Part shown: positions 49,237 through 60,500 of the stretch, in pieces
How positions within the stretch are numbered: position 1 is the stretch's first letter
Layout of the letters: every line of letters begins with the position of its first letter
Assembly (NCBI GenBank): GCA_030684515.1
Contig: JAUXVJ010000016.1
Span: 124,001 to 188,000 of the forward strand
Reading direction: 5' to 3'
DNA: 64,000 nucleotides
Source of the DNA: Actinomycetota bacterium
GTDB taxonomy: Bacteria > Actinomycetota > Actinomycetes > S36-B12
Translations under genes and position numbers: made by a program
The notes under the pieces: generated by a model
Databases searched by the model: none
Seen by the model: only the letters and a program-made list of their open reading frames with translations
What the model was told of the DNA's origin: nothing

Positions 49237-49454
49237 TTGACGAAGTCGAGCTGGCACTGACACGCGTGCTGGGGCATCCTGTGACACTGCGCGCGGACAC
49301 TCCATTGGAGAATCTGGGCCACTGGCCCTTGATTGCCGTACTCGTTGCTCGCGCACTACGTGAATCAACAGGAATCTCCCTCAGCGATCGTCAACTTCAG
49401 GACGTACAGACGGCCGGCGAACTGGCCGTCGCACTGGAATCCGCGCGTCCATGA
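49233..49454 (+). CDS. Acyl-carrier-protein-like protein lacking the phosphopantetheine serine
   Basis: At 73 residues, with the order plsX-this-rnc, it stands where acpP is found in many bacteria. The ACP fold can be traced: [25 protein letters not shown] and a C-terminal helix [13 protein letters not shown]. Where ACP has the LG-x-DSL attachment site this protein has LGHWPL; the serine is replaced by proline and no other serine is near. It cannot carry the usual 4'-phosphopantetheine arm. Start GTG overlaps plsX, stop overlaps rnc, so it is translated within the operon. A regulatory or structural role, or decay, are both possible; the working ACP must lie elsewhere. Confidence 0.72.
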   Translation: MIDEVELALTRVLGHPVTLRADTPLENLGHWPLIAVLVARALRESTGISLSDRQLQDVQTAGELAVALESARP

Positions 49455-50161
49455 GCGGTTCTCGAAACTCCGCTCGCAGACAGCAACTCGCGAGTCTTCG
49501 CATGCAGCTGGATGTGGATGTCACCGAAGACCTGCTTGATCTTGCGCTGACCCATCGCTCATATGCCTACGAACACGGCGGAATCCCAGACAACGAGCGC
49601 CTGGAGTTCCTTGGCGACTCCGTTCTGGGGATTCTCGTCACAGACGAGTTGTATCGCCGTTTTCCCGACTTGGCAGAAGGGCAGCTGGCGAAGATTCGCG
49701 CGGCAGTGGTCAATGCCCGCGCCTTGGCACAGGTTGCGCGCTCATTGGATCTCGGCTCATATCTCCTACTGGGCCGCGGAGAGATAGGCACGGGCGGTGA
49801 TGACAAGTCATCGATCCTGGCCGACAGCACCGAAGCTGTGATTGGTGCTATCTACCTGACGAGCGGTCTGGATGGAGTTGGCAAATTCATCCATCGAATC
49901 TTCGATCCCATGATCATCGCGTCGGCTGATCTTGGTGCGGGACTGGATTGGAAGACTTCACTACAGGAGGTGTGTGCATCCCAGGAGCGGGGCGCGCCCA
50001 TCTACGCGGTCCAGGATTCCGGGCCCGACCATGCCAAGGAGTTTCATGCTGAGGTCTTGGTTGCTGACATTGTGCTGGGTACTGGTGATGGGCGCTCAAA
50101 GAAGATCGCAGAGCAACAGGCAGCAGAAATGGCATATCGCGCGCTGACTTCTGATGCCTGA
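49451..50161 (+). CDS. rnc: Ribonuclease III
   Basis: A 236-residue dsRNA endonuclease. The signature [14 protein letters not shown] lies near 52-65, the second catalytic acidic pair in [13 protein letters not shown] near 115, and a C-terminal dsRNA-binding domain starts about 160 ([18 protein letters not shown] ... [16 protein letters not shown]). ATG overlaps the ACP-like gene; the 3' end overlaps mutM by eight bases. Confidence 0.96.
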   Translation: MSGSRNSARRQQLASLRMQLDVDVTEDLLDLALTHRSYAYEHGGIPDNERLEFLGDSVLGILVTDELYRRFPDLAEGQLAKIRAAVVNARALAQVARSLDLGSYLLLGRGEIGTGGDDKSSILADSTEAVIGAIYLTSGLDGVGKFIHRIFDPMIIASADLGAGLDWKTSLQEVCASQERGAPIYAVQDSGPDHAKEFHAEVLVADIVLGTGDGRSKKIAEQQAAEMAYRALTSDA

Positions 50162-50999
50162 ACTGCCAGAAGTAGAAGTCGTTCGACGCGGGGTGGCCCA
50201 GTGGGCTACGCATCGAGTGATTGACCGCGTCGAAGTCCATCATCCGAGGGCTGTCCGCCGTCAGGATGTCGAATTGGCGTCAGTCGTGGTGGGCAGAAGT
50301 TTCTCTGATGCGAGTCGACGAGGGAAGTACCTGTGGCTGCCGATCGATGACGCCGATCAATGTCTCGTGGTCCATCTGGGCATGAGCGGCCAGCTGTTGA
50401 TACAGGCCGCTAGCCAAGCCGATGAGAGACATCTGCGCATCCGTTTTGCCTTTGCTGACGGTGGACCGCAATTGCGCTTTGTGGACCAGCGCACCTTTGG
50501 TTCGGTCATGTCTGATGCTCTGGTCTTTGACAGCCGAAGCGGTCGGATACCCGAGTCGATCCGACATATTGCGCGCGATCCGCTGGATCCTGACTTTGAC
50601 GATGAGCATTTCCTTGAACGGCTGGGTACGAAGCACTCTGAGATCAAAAGGCTCCTGCTCGACCAGACTCTGATCTCAGGAATCGGCAACATCTACGCTG
50701 ACGAATCCTTATGGCGTGCCCGGATCCACGCTACGCGTGCTGGGTCGAGTATCAGCAGGGCCAAGGCCAGGCAACTGCTGGCTGATATTCGCGCTGTGAT
50801 GTCGGAAGCGCTGGCGCAAGGTGGCACCAGCTTCGATTCGCTATACGTCAACGTCAATGGCGAGTCGGGCTATTTCAGTCGATCGCTGAATGCCTATGGC
50901 CGCGAAGGGGCGCCGTGTCCGCGATGTGGGACGCCCATCCGGCGCGCCCGCTTCATGAATCGCTCAAGCTTCTACTGCCCTCGTTGTCAGAGGATGTGA
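50154..50999 (+). CDS. mutM: Formamidopyrimidine-DNA glycosylase
   Basis: The 281-residue repair enzyme removes 8-oxoguanine. The catalytic N terminus [12 protein letters not shown] (Pro2, Glu3) is intact, as are the helix-two-turn-helix ([22 protein letters not shown]) and the C-terminal zinc finger [25 protein letters not shown]. Its last 36 bases overlap the convergent efflux gene. Confidence 0.96.
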   Translation: MPELPEVEVVRRGVAQWATHRVIDRVEVHHPRAVRRQDVELASVVVGRSFSDASRRGKYLWLPIDDADQCLVVHLGMSGQLLIQAASQADERHLRIRFAFADGGPQLRFVDQRTFGSVMSDALVFDSRSGRIPESIRHIARDPLDPDFDDEHFLERLGTKHSEIKRLLLDQTLISGIGNIYADESLWRARIHATRAGSSISRAKARQLLADIRAVMSEALAQGGTSFDSLYVNVNGESGYFSRSLNAYGREGAPCPRCGTPIRRARFMNRSSFYCPRCQRM

Positions 51000-52538
51000 G
51001 GACTGCTCATATTCAACCTCCAATTCCTTGGAGCGAGGAGGCAGGTAGCGCAGCACGACCAGACCCCCAAGCAAGGCGATCCCGGCGGCCACGATGGATC
51101 CACGCGACATTCCGCTGATGAAGGATTCCTGAACCGCCGCCTGCAATTGCGCGCCAATCGCTGGGGGCAGTTGTGCGGCGATGCTCATGCCGGCACCGAC
51201 AGATGACTCAATTGCCGAGCTGGCGGCAGCAGGGATGTTCAAGTCCCTGAGCGAATCGGCGATCTGTGAGCTGTAGATGCTGGCGAATACCGAACCGATG
51301 ATCGCTACGCCCAAAGTTCCGCCGAATTCACGAGTGGTGTCATTGACAGCCGAGCCCACGCCAGCCTTTTCAGCAGGGAGGGCTCCCATGATGGACTCTG
51401 TTGCCGGACTCGTGGTCAGCGCCAGACCCACAGCCATGGTGATCATCGACAGCACGACGATGCCGAAGTATGGGCTGTCCGTCTCCACTGTGGAGGCCAT
51501 GAGGAATCCTGTGGACATCACGAGCAAGCCGGCGGCGACCACAAGTTTTGATCCGAAGCGATGCATCAGGACGATCGCGATTGGCGACATGATCCCGGTA
51601 GCTACGGCAAAGGGCAAAGTGCGAAGCCCAGCCTCGAGTGGGCTGTATCCCTGGATCAACTGGAAGAACTGGGTGATCAGGAAGATGAAGCCGAACAGCG
51701 CGAAGAAAGCGGCCATGATCGAGATTGCTGCGGCACTGAATCGCATGTTCTGGAAGAGCCTGATGTCCAGCAATGGGTGAGCGGTGCGGCTCTCCACGAT
51801 CACGAATGTCACGAGCACCGAGATACCGCCGAGCATCGCCGCAAGAATTGTCGGTGAGGTCCAGCCCCAGGATGGCCCTTCAATAATGGACCAGATCAAC
51901 AGACCCACACCTGCGATCGACAGGACGAGCCCGGGAAAGTCCATTCGTCCGATAGCGCTGTCCATGGATTCTGGAACAAAGACGAAACCGAGCACTATGG
52001 CCAGCGCACATACCGGAAGATTCACCATGAATATCGATCCCCATGAGAAGTGCTCAAGAAGGAAGCCACCAGTGACCGGTCCGATCGCGACGGCAAGGCC
52101 GGTGCACGCCGTCCATATGCCGATCGCTGCAGCGCGTTGCTTGGTGTCAGTGAAGACGTTGACCAATATCGCCAGAGTTGCCGGAAACAGCAGGGCCGCA
52201 CCGACTCCCATGAGTGCGCGGCTGCCGATGAGTTGCGCGGCGGTAGTCGAGCTTGCTGCAAGCGCTGAAGTTGCAGCAAACAGCCCAAGCCCGATCAGCA
52301 GCGCCTTCCTGCGTCCGAAGCGATCGCCGAAGTGCCCCATTGGCAGCAGCAGTGCAGCGAACACGAGCGTGTATACGTCCACGATCCACTGCAATTGCGT
52401 GGTGCTTGCGGGGAGCTCAGTGCTCAACGTAGGTAGCGCGACATTCACAATCGTGTTGTCCACGACGGCGAGCAGCAGGCTCAGGCAAAGAATGGCCAAG
52501 ACCAGCCAAGGTCGGGTAGTGCGAGTCGATGCGCTCAT
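50964..52538 (-). CDS. DHA2-family (EmrB/QacA-type) MFS efflux transporter
   Basis: A 524-residue, 14-helix drug:proton antiporter. TM1 contains [18 protein letters not shown], the DHA2 motif; the loop after TM2 is [14 protein letters not shown] (motif A); motif C is seen as [16 protein letters not shown]. The cytoplasmic tail ends in an acidic/basic stretch. ATG 52538 with AAGGAG upstream is used; a frame to 52628 crosses the operators. It is divergent from a TetR regulator that most likely represses it. Substrate unknown. Confidence 0.93.
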   Translation of the reverse strand: MSASTRTTRPWLVLAILCLSLLLAVVDNTIVNVALPTLSTELPASTTQLQWIVDVYTLVFAALLLPMGHFGDRFGRRKALLIGLGLFAATSALAASSTTAAQLIGSRALMGVGAALLFPATLAILVNVFTDTKQRAAAIGIWTACTGLAVAIGPVTGGFLLEHFSWGSIFMVNLPVCALAIVLGFVFVPESMDSAIGRMDFPGLVLSIAGVGLLIWSIIEGPSWGWTSPTILAAMLGGISVLVTFVIVESRTAHPLLDIRLFQNMRFSAAAISIMAAFFALFGFIFLITQFFQLIQGYSPLEAGLRTLPFAVATGIMSPIAIVLMHRFGSKLVVAAGLLVMSTGFLMASTVETDSPYFGIVVLSMITMAVGLALTTSPATESIMGALPAEKAGVGSAVNDTTREFGGTLGVAIIGSVFASIYSSQIADSLRDLNIPAAASSAIESSVGAGMSIAAQLPPAIGAQLQAAVQESFISGMSRGSIVAAGIALLGGLVVLRYLPPRSKELEVEYEQSSHPLTTRAVEA

Positions 52539-52577
52539 CGGGGCTCCTTGTCGAAACGACTGCATGCGTTTGGGACT

Positions 52578-52596
52578 TATAGAACAGTGTTCTATA
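52578..52596. promoter_or_regulatory. TetR-type operator, primary site
   Basis: TATAGAACAGTGTTCTATA, a perfect 19-bp palindrome with a central G, between the divergent efflux and TetR genes. Confidence 0.85.
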
Positions 52597-52598
52597 TC

Positions 52599-52617
52599 TA
52601 TGGAACGGTAACCTATA
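52599..52617. promoter_or_regulatory. TetR-type operator, second degenerate copy
   Basis: TATGGAACGGTAACCTATA matches the primary site at 14 of 19 positions, and its centre is 21 bases away, two helical turns. It lies next to the tetR start codon and could give cooperative binding. Confidence 0.6.
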
Positions 52618-52626
52618 GTTGAGAAC

Positions 52627-53253
52627 ATGACTGGTCAAGTGCCCCGTTCGCGCACGCCCAGTGCAGATATCTCCGACTCCCTTCTTCAGGCCGCACTTGA
52701 CCTGCTTGAAGAGGTGGGTACCAGTGGCTTGACTGTGCGGGGGGTGGCCTTGACCGCGCGTGTCGCCCCCATGGGCGTCTACTCGCGCTTTGGCAGCAAG
52801 GACGGACTGCTGGAGGCGCTGTTCACGGCAGGATTCACCGGACTCAATGATGAGATCCTGCGGGCAACTGGACCGACCGCGATCTACCGCCTTCTTGATG
52901 GATGTCAGCGTTATCGCGAGTTCGCGCTGGCTCAGCCACAGCTCTATCGATTGATGTTCGAGCAGATGATGGCGCTGGATCTCTCTGATGAGGCACTCTT
53001 GGTGGCCAAGGGCTCCTTTGACTGTCTGGTCACTCGGGTAGCCGATGCGGTGGTCGCTGGCGAACTCGGGCCGGGGGAGTTCGCGCAGGGTGATTTCGTC
53101 GAGCAGGCGCAGTTGATCTGGAGCGCGATGCATGGTGCAGTCAGCCTGGAGATTGCAAATGTGCACTTCGCTCAGGATCGGTCAGCGAGTTATGGCGCGA
53201 TGCTGGTGAACCTCTTCGTGGGCATGGGAGCGTCAAGGGATTCCTTGGTCTAG
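52627..53253 (+). CDS. TetR-family transcriptional regulator (efflux repressor)
   Basis: The 208 residues start with a helix-turn-helix (SDSLLQAALDLLEEVGTSGLTVRGVALTARVAPMGVYSRFGSKDGLLEALF, about 16-65) and continue as a WHG/TetR_C-type ligand domain. It probably represses the divergent MFS pump and itself via the two sites in the 88-base gap. The ligand is unknown. Confidence 0.9.
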   Translation: MTGQVPRSRTPSADISDSLLQAALDLLEEVGTSGLTVRGVALTARVAPMGVYSRFGSKDGLLEALFTAGFTGLNDEILRATGPTAIYRLLDGCQRYREFALAQPQLYRLMFEQMMALDLSDEALLVAKGSFDCLVTRVADAVVAGELGPGEFAQGDFVEQAQLIWSAMHGAVSLEIANVHFAQDRSASYGAMLVNLFVGMGASRDSLV

Positions 53254-53320
53254 GCCGAGCGATAGGCTGAGGTGAAACGTCCATGGCGGCCTTCCCCGCG
53301 CCCCAGCGACCCGGAGCGAA

Positions 53321-56300
53321 GTGCATCTCAAGACGCTGACCCTCAAGGGCTTCAAGTCCTTCGCCTCGTCAACGACCCTGCATTTTGAGCCAGGGGTGAC
53401 CTGTGTGGTGGGTCCAAATGGCTCGGGCAAGTCCAATGTCGTTGACGCCCTCGCGTGGGTCATGGGCGAGCAGGGTGCCAAGTCGCTGCGTGGCGGAAAG
53501 ATGGAAGACGTCATCTTCTCCGGAACCTCCGGTCGCGCCCCACTAGGCCGAGCCGAGGTCTCCCTCACCATCGACAACTCCGATGGCGCGCTTCCGATCG
53601 AATACACCGAGGTGACGATCTCGCGCATCTTGTTCCGCAACGGTGGCTCTGAGTACGCAATCAACGGTCAGCCATGCCGCCTGCTTGATGTGCAGGAACT
53701 GCTCAGTGATTCAGGCATCGGCCGCGAAATGCATGTCATCGTGGGTCAGGGTCAGCTCGACACGATCCTGCAGGCGACTCCTGAGGATCGTCGAGGATTC
53801 ATCGAAGAGGCCGCCGGAGTGCTCAAGCACCGCAAGCGCAAGGAAAAGGCTCTGCGCAAACTTGATTCCATGGAGGCCAACCTCACGCGCTTGCAGGACC
53901 TCACGACCGAACTGCGCCGACAGCTCAAGCCACTGGGACGTCAGGCTGAGGTCGCCCGCCGCGCAGTCGTGATTCAGACCGATGTCCGTGATGCTCGCCT
54001 GCGGATCATGGCGGATGATCTCGTCCAGATGCGCGAGGCGCTGGCCGCAGAAGTCGCTGACGAGTCAGCTCTGCGCGAGCGTCAGACCGCTGTTGAGTCC
54101 CAGTTGACGCAATTGCGCGCGCAGGAGAGCGAAGCTGAACAAGCGGCCCTCGCTGACGCCCCACGACTTGAGGCAGCTCAGGAGACCTGGTTTGCGCTCA
54201 GCGGACTGCGCGAGCGTTTTCATGGCTTGGTGCAGTTGGCAGCTGAGCGGGTGCGCAACCTGCAGCCTGAGCCCCTAGACGAGAATCCCGGTCGCGATCC
54301 TGAGCAACTCGATGCCGAAGCACGAGGGCTTCGCTCACAGGAATTTGACCTGGGTCGAGAGGTCGAAGCCGCACGCGATGGTCTGTCCGGCGCCATGGCA
54401 GCCCGGCAAAGCGCAGAGGATGCCTTGGCGGCCGAAGAACGCCGGGTGAGCGCAGCGGACCGTGCGGCAGCTGATCGACGTGAGGGTCTGGTCCGTCTCA
54501 CGGGGCAAGTCAATGCGGCTCACTCTCGAGTCGAGGCACGGGCCCATGAGCTTGAACGCCTGCGCGGAGCGATCCAGGAAGCCTCAGCTCGCAGCGACAA
54601 GGCAATGTCGCAGTTTCAGGCAATCGAGGTTCAGGTAGCCGGGCTCGACGAGGGTGAACTGGGTCTTGATGCTCGGCACGAGGACGCTGAGTCGGCACTG
54701 GCAAATGCCGACGCCGAAGTAGAGCGACTCCGTGGTGTCGAAGCTCGCAGTGAACGCGAACGCGCGGCCCTGTCAGCGCGACTCGAAGCACTGTCCATGT
54801 CATTGATGCGCAAGGACGCCGGCGGCGTTCTGGTGTCAGAAGGTGATCGACTCCCGGGAATTGTCGGAACTCTGGCTTCGCAGCTGCATATCGAGTCCGG
54901 CGCCCAGGCAGCTGTTGCTGCGATCCTCGGAGACCTGGCTGACGCCATAGTTGTCAGAGGCGTTGATGCGGCCATCAGTTCCTTGGTCCTTCTGAAGGAG
55001 CGCGACGCAGGTCGAGCCGCGCTTGTCATTGCCTCATCGGGTGCAACGGACCTGCCCAATCACGCCGATTCCGCTCCGAGTGGACAGTGGCTTCGTGAGC
55101 AGGTCACGTGCGAAGACGCCCTGAGAGCAACTCTGGATCGCGTCCTGCGAGGCGTTGTGCTGGTTGAGGACGTCGAGCAAGCGGCTGTGCAATCGCAGCA
55201 GCATCCTGAACTCACCTTTGTCACGCCTGTCGGCGATATTTTTGCTCGCGATGTCGTGCATGGCGGTTCCCAAAGCACATTGAGTCTCCTTGAAGTCCAA
55301 GCGGCTTACGACGAGACATCTACAGCCTTGCAGCAGGCGGTGCATGCGTCAGAGCGCGCTCGCTTTGACATGGTCGCCGCACGCCAGGCGCAGGCGCAAG
55401 CCGCAGCCCAAGTTGAGGCAACCCTGGCCAGCTTGCACGAGTCAGACGCGCGCATGGCAGCTGTCGCTGAGCAACTTGGTCAACTCGGGCAGATTGCCCG
55501 CTCCGCCAGCGCCGAGGCTGAGCGCTTGAATGCTGCCCTGGCAGCCGGCGAAATCGCCAGCGCGGCGGACCATGGGCATCATCAGGAACTTGTGAGTCGA
55601 CTGGCAGCCGCACAGAGCGAGCCAGATACCGACGTCGGACCCGACCAGCGCGCCGAGTTGGGTCAACAGGCGGTCACCGCACGCCAGTTCGAAGTTGAGG
55701 CCCGGCTTTCACTGCGCACTGGTGAGGAGCGGCTTGCAGCAGTTGGCATTCGTGCTGATCAACTGGAGCGGGCGGCGGCTGCCGAGCGAGAGGCTCGGGT
55801 TGCCGCTGTTCAGCGAAGAGAGCAGCGGGCACGCGATCTCACCGTGGCTGTGGCGGTGCTCAATGGCGCGCGTGCTGCTTTGTCGCGAACAGAGGCATCA
55901 GTGGCGATCGCGAGCAATGAGCGCTCCGCGTCCGAACGTCTGCGCAAGAGCCGCGACGAGACGCTGTCTGGTGTCCGCGGGCGCATTCGTGAGCTCGCTG
56001 TCGAATTCGATCTCCTCAAGGACAGTGTTCATCGTGATGAAGTCACTCGCGCAGAACAGCGGATGCGCATTGAACAAGTGACCGACCGGGCAATGGAAGA
56101 GTTCGGAATCGAAGCCGAAGTCCTGCTGGGTGAGTACGGTCCCGACCAGCTTGTGCCACCAAGTCCTGTGGTCCCAGGCGACGAGATTCCGGCCGATGCT
56201 CCCGAGCCTCAGCCCTATCCCTATGTCCGAGCCGAGCAGGAGAAACGCCTGCGTTCTGCAGAGCGCGGACTGGCGCTGCTTGGTCGCGTGAATCCACTCG

Positions 56301-56890
56301 CGCTCGAAGAATTCACGGCGATGGAAGAGCGCCATCAGTTCCTTTCCGAGCAACTTGATGATTTGCGCCGAACGCGCGATGACTTGCTCGACATCATCAA
56401 AGAGGTCGACGCTCGTGTGGAACAGGTGTTCACAGAGGCATATACCGAGATTGAGCGGGAGTTTGAAGGTGTCTTCAGCCGTCTCTTCCCTGGCGGCGAA
56501 GGTCGACTCATCCTCACCGACCCAAGCAACATGCTCACCACAGGTGTGGACGTCGAAGCGCGACCTCCGGGCAAGAAGGTCAAGCGTCTTTCACTTCTCT
56601 CCGGTGGCGAGCGATCGCTGACTGCGGTCGCATTCCTGGTTGCCCTCTTCAAGGCCCGTCCAAGCCCCTTCTACGTGCTCGATGAAGTCGAGGCAGCGCT
56701 GGATGATGTCAACCTCGGGCGACTCATTGACATCATTGATGAACTCCGCACGGGTTCTCAGTTGATCGTGATCACCCACCAGAAGCGCACGATGGAAATC
56801 GCAGATGCGCTCTATGGTGTTTCGATGCGTGGAGATGGCGTGACTCAGGTCATCGGGCAACGACTGCGCGAAGCGGCTACTGCTTCATGA
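53321..56890 (+). CDS. smc: Chromosome segregation ATPase SMC
   Basis: This 1189-residue SMC protein condenses and segregates the chromosome with ScpA/ScpB. Walker A GPNGSGKSN is at 31-39; two long coiled coils (about 165-500 and 660-1010) flank a hinge near 505-650 (GDRLPGIVGTLASQLHIESGAQAAVAAILGDLADAIVV); the C-terminal head has the signature LSGGERSLTAVAF and Walker B FYVLDEVEAALDD. GTG start. It overlaps ftsY by four bases. Confidence 0.97.
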   Translation: MHLKTLTLKGFKSFASSTTLHFEPGVTCVVGPNGSGKSNVVDALAWVMGEQGAKSLRGGKMEDVIFSGTSGRAPLGRAEVSLTIDNSDGALPIEYTEVTISRILFRNGGSEYAINGQPCRLLDVQELLSDSGIGREMHVIVGQGQLDTILQATPEDRRGFIEEAAGVLKHRKRKEKALRKLDSMEANLTRLQDLTTELRRQLKPLGRQAEVARRAVVIQTDVRDARLRIMADDLVQMREALAAEVADESALRERQTAVESQLTQLRAQESEAEQAALADAPRLEAAQETWFALSGLRERFHGLVQLAAERVRNLQPEPLDENPGRDPEQLDAEARGLRSQEFDLGREVEAARDGLSGAMAARQSAEDALAAEERRVSAADRAAADRREGLVRLTGQVNAAHSRVEARAHELERLRGAIQEASARSDKAMSQFQAIEVQVAGLDEGELGLDARHEDAESALANADAEVERLRGVEARSERERAALSARLEALSMSLMRKDAGGVLVSEGDRLPGIVGTLASQLHIESGAQAAVAAILGDLADAIVVRGVDAAISSLVLLKERDAGRAALVIASSGATDLPNHADSAPSGQWLREQVTCEDALRATLDRVLRGVVLVEDVEQAAVQSQQHPELTFVTPVGDIFARDVVHGGSQSTLSLLEVQAAYDETSTALQQAVHASERARFDMVAARQAQAQAAAQVEATLASLHESDARMAAVAEQLGQLGQIARSASAEAERLNAALAAGEIASAADHGHHQELVSRLAAAQSEPDTDVGPDQRAELGQQAVTARQFEVEARLSLRTGEERLAAVGIRADQLERAAAAEREARVAAVQRREQRARDLTVAVAVLNGARAALSRTEASVAIASNERSASERLRKSRDETLSGVRGRIRELAVEFDLLKDSVHRDEVTRAEQRMRIEQVTDRAMEEFGIEAEVLLGEYGPDQLVPPSPVVPGDEIPADAPEPQPYPYVRAEQEKRLRSAERGLALLGRVNPLALEEFTAMEERHQFLSEQLDDLRRTRDDLLDIIKEVDARVEQVFTEAYTEIEREFEGVFSRLFPGGEGRLILTDPSNMLTTGVDVEARPPGKKVKRLSLLSGGERSLTAVAFLVALFKARPSPFYVLDEVEAALDDVNLGRLIDIIDELRTGSQLIVITHQKRTMEIADALYGVSMRGDGVTQVIGQRLREAATAS

Positions 56891-58071
56891 ACACTCAGCT
56901 GTGGGTAGCACTTACCGTCCTTGTCGTCGTTCTCGTGATGGTCGCACTGGTCTACGCAGTCCTCACGCGCCGATCGCGCGAGAACGCAGAGGAGCTGCGC
57001 GCCTTTGGCCGCGGGCCAAGCGACGTTGATGAGCCAATCCCGATCACGGGCTCTGGGACTGTCCCAGATGACAGCTCCTCGTGGACCGAACCCGGATATG
57101 AAGAGCCGGTTCCCAGTGAGGAATTGGAATCCTTTGGCTTTGAGGTACCCGACTCCGCAATTGGTCGGATGCAACGACTGCGTGCGCGACTTGCCGGATC
57201 CAATTCGGCGATCGGCAAGGGATTGCTGGCACTGCTCAGTCGTGATCAGTTGGACGCCGAAACCTGGGATGCAGTTGAAGAGACTCTGCTCGCTGCGGAC
57301 CTTGGCATCGGACCCACCACTGAGCTGATGACCCGACTCCGCAGAGATGTGCAAGTCGAAGGTGGGCGCAGTTCGGAGCGGCTGACTCAATTGCTGCGCG
57401 AAGGTCTGCTTGAGCTCGTTGATCCTGCATTGGACCGTCGCTTGAACACCAAAGTTGCGGGTAGACCGGCAGTGGTGCTCGTCGTGGGAGTCAACGGCAC
57501 AGGCAAGACCACTACGACTGGCAAATTGGCCCGCTTGCTGATTGCACAGGATCAGACAGTGTTGTTGGGCGCGGCGGACACATTCCGAGCCGCAGCAGCT
57601 GAACAACTTCAGACCTGGGGTGATCGCGTCGGAGCCGCGGTGGTTCGCGGGCCCGAGGGTGGCGATCCTGCTGCTGTTGCATTCGATGCGGTATCCACGG
57701 CGACGGCCGCGGACATCGACACTGCTGTGATCGACACTGCTGGTCGTCTGCACACCAAGACCGGCTTGATGGATGAACTTGGCAAGGTCAAGCGTGTCAT
57801 TGAGAAGCAGTCTCCGGTCGATGAGGTTCTGCTGGTTCTTGATGCCACCACAGGACAGAACGGATTGGTGCAGGCCAGGGTCTTTGCAGACGTGGTAGAC
57901 ATCACCGGAGTAGTACTGACAAAGCTCGACGGAACGGCCCGCGGCGGTATTGTCATCGCTGTTCAACGTGAGTTGGGTGTGCCGGTGAAACTCGTGGGAC
58001 TCGGCGAGGGTCCCGATGACCTGGCACCCTTTGATGCAGTTGCGTTCGTGGAGGCGATAGTCAATGGGTGA
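56887..58071 (+). CDS. ftsY: Signal recognition particle receptor FtsY
   Basis: A 394-residue SRP receptor GTPase. It starts with a true membrane helix (LWVALTVLVVVLVMVALVYAVLT, 5-27), then an acidic linker, the N domain (about 90-180) and the G domain with GVNGTGKTTTTGKLA near 201, DTAGRLHTK, TKLDGTARGG and the GLGEGPDDLAPF closing motif. It docks SRP-bound ribosomes at the membrane. Its partner ffh begins at 62828. Confidence 0.97.
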   Translation: MNTQLWVALTVLVVVLVMVALVYAVLTRRSRENAEELRAFGRGPSDVDEPIPITGSGTVPDDSSSWTEPGYEEPVPSEELESFGFEVPDSAIGRMQRLRARLAGSNSAIGKGLLALLSRDQLDAETWDAVEETLLAADLGIGPTTELMTRLRRDVQVEGGRSSERLTQLLREGLLELVDPALDRRLNTKVAGRPAVVLVVGVNGTGKTTTTGKLARLLIAQDQTVLLGAADTFRAAAAEQLQTWGDRVGAAVVRGPEGGDPAAVAFDAVSTATAADIDTAVIDTAGRLHTKTGLMDELGKVKRVIEKQSPVDEVLLVLDATTGQNGLVQARVFADVVDITGVVLTKLDGTARGGIVIAVQRELGVPVKLVGLGEGPDDLAPFDAVAFVEAIVNG

Positions 58072-58669
58072 ACCTGTGCTTGTTGAGGGCCCCAATGGTC
58101 GCGAACGACTCCTCTTGGCAACGGAAAGGGCCTTGAGAGCGGGTCGAGAGATTCGTGTCGCCGAAATCTGCAAAGAGGCCAAGGTCAGTGCGGCTCTCAT
58201 CTACAAGTACTTCGATGACCGCGAGGATCTGATCGCCGAGGGCTACGGACGCATCTACCGCGGTCTGGTAACCGAAGATCTCGCAGGTCTGGCCAATTTC
58301 CCAACCGAGCCCGATGAACTGCGCGCTGCAATCCGAAATCAGGCTCGCCAAATCTTCAGTCGTGAGCGCGACGACATCAGATGGGCACGTTTGGAGGCGC
58401 TTTCGCACGCGCGCATCAATCCAGGAGTCGCCCGTCGCATTGAAAAGATCCGCACTGAGCTCGTTGAGGAATACGCCAACGTCTTGATGTCCTTCAAGGG
58501 TGCAGTGTTCACTCGTGATGAAGCAGCAACCATGTCGGTCATAGCTCTGGGTCTGGTGCTCGGTGTGACCGCGATGTCATATCAGGAACTTTCGGACGAA
58601 AAGCGCGACAGTCTCGCTGAAATGTGGTCCACGATGATGTTGGCCACCTTGGCCAAATTCACCGAATAG
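58064..58669 (+). CDS. TetR-family transcriptional regulator
   Basis: A 201-residue regulator with the helix-turn-helix GREIRVAEICKEAKVSAALIYKYFDDREDLIAEGY (about 27-61). It overlaps ftsY by eight bases and lies 157 bases before amtB. By position it might be a nitrogen regulator such as AmtR, itself a TetR protein, but the sequence does not show AmtR-specific features I can name; treat as unassigned. Confidence 0.85.
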   Translation: MGEPVLVEGPNGRERLLLATERALRAGREIRVAEICKEAKVSAALIYKYFDDREDLIAEGYGRIYRGLVTEDLAGLANFPTEPDELRAAIRNQARQIFSRERDDIRWARLEALSHARINPGVARRIEKIRTELVEEYANVLMSFKGAVFTRDEAATMSVIALGLVLGVTAMSYQELSDEKRDSLAEMWSTMMLATLAKFTE

Positions 58670-58689
58670 ACGCCCGCCTTAATCCCTTG

Positions 58690-58740
58690 TGTTAACACAC
58701 CCGTTACTTAGTCACTGATTTTGTGACAGGACGGTAATCA
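58690..58740 (+). promoter_or_regulatory. amtB promoter with GlnR-like repeats
   Basis: GTTAAC (58691-), GTTAC after CC, a GTCAC-N7-GTGAC dyad and GGTAATC follow each other within 50 bases. This recalls the GTnAC/GaAAC half sites of actinobacterial GlnR boxes. TTGTGA (58711) and TAATCA (58735) with 18-base spacing could be the promoter. Confidence 0.45.
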
Positions 58741-58826
58741 TCTGCGCAGCAAAGGGAAACCTCCACCCGCGAACCTCCGCTTGTCGATTACGCGACCGAA
58801 CACTTGTGGTTCGAAAGGAGACTGGA

Positions 58827-60484
<1,658 letters not shown>

Positions 60485-60500
60485 TTTCAACGGGCTACTG

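Noticed and set aside
56845-58200. 451-codon minus-strand open frame opposite ftsY
   Set aside because: Complement of a conserved GTPase; no domain, no start signal.
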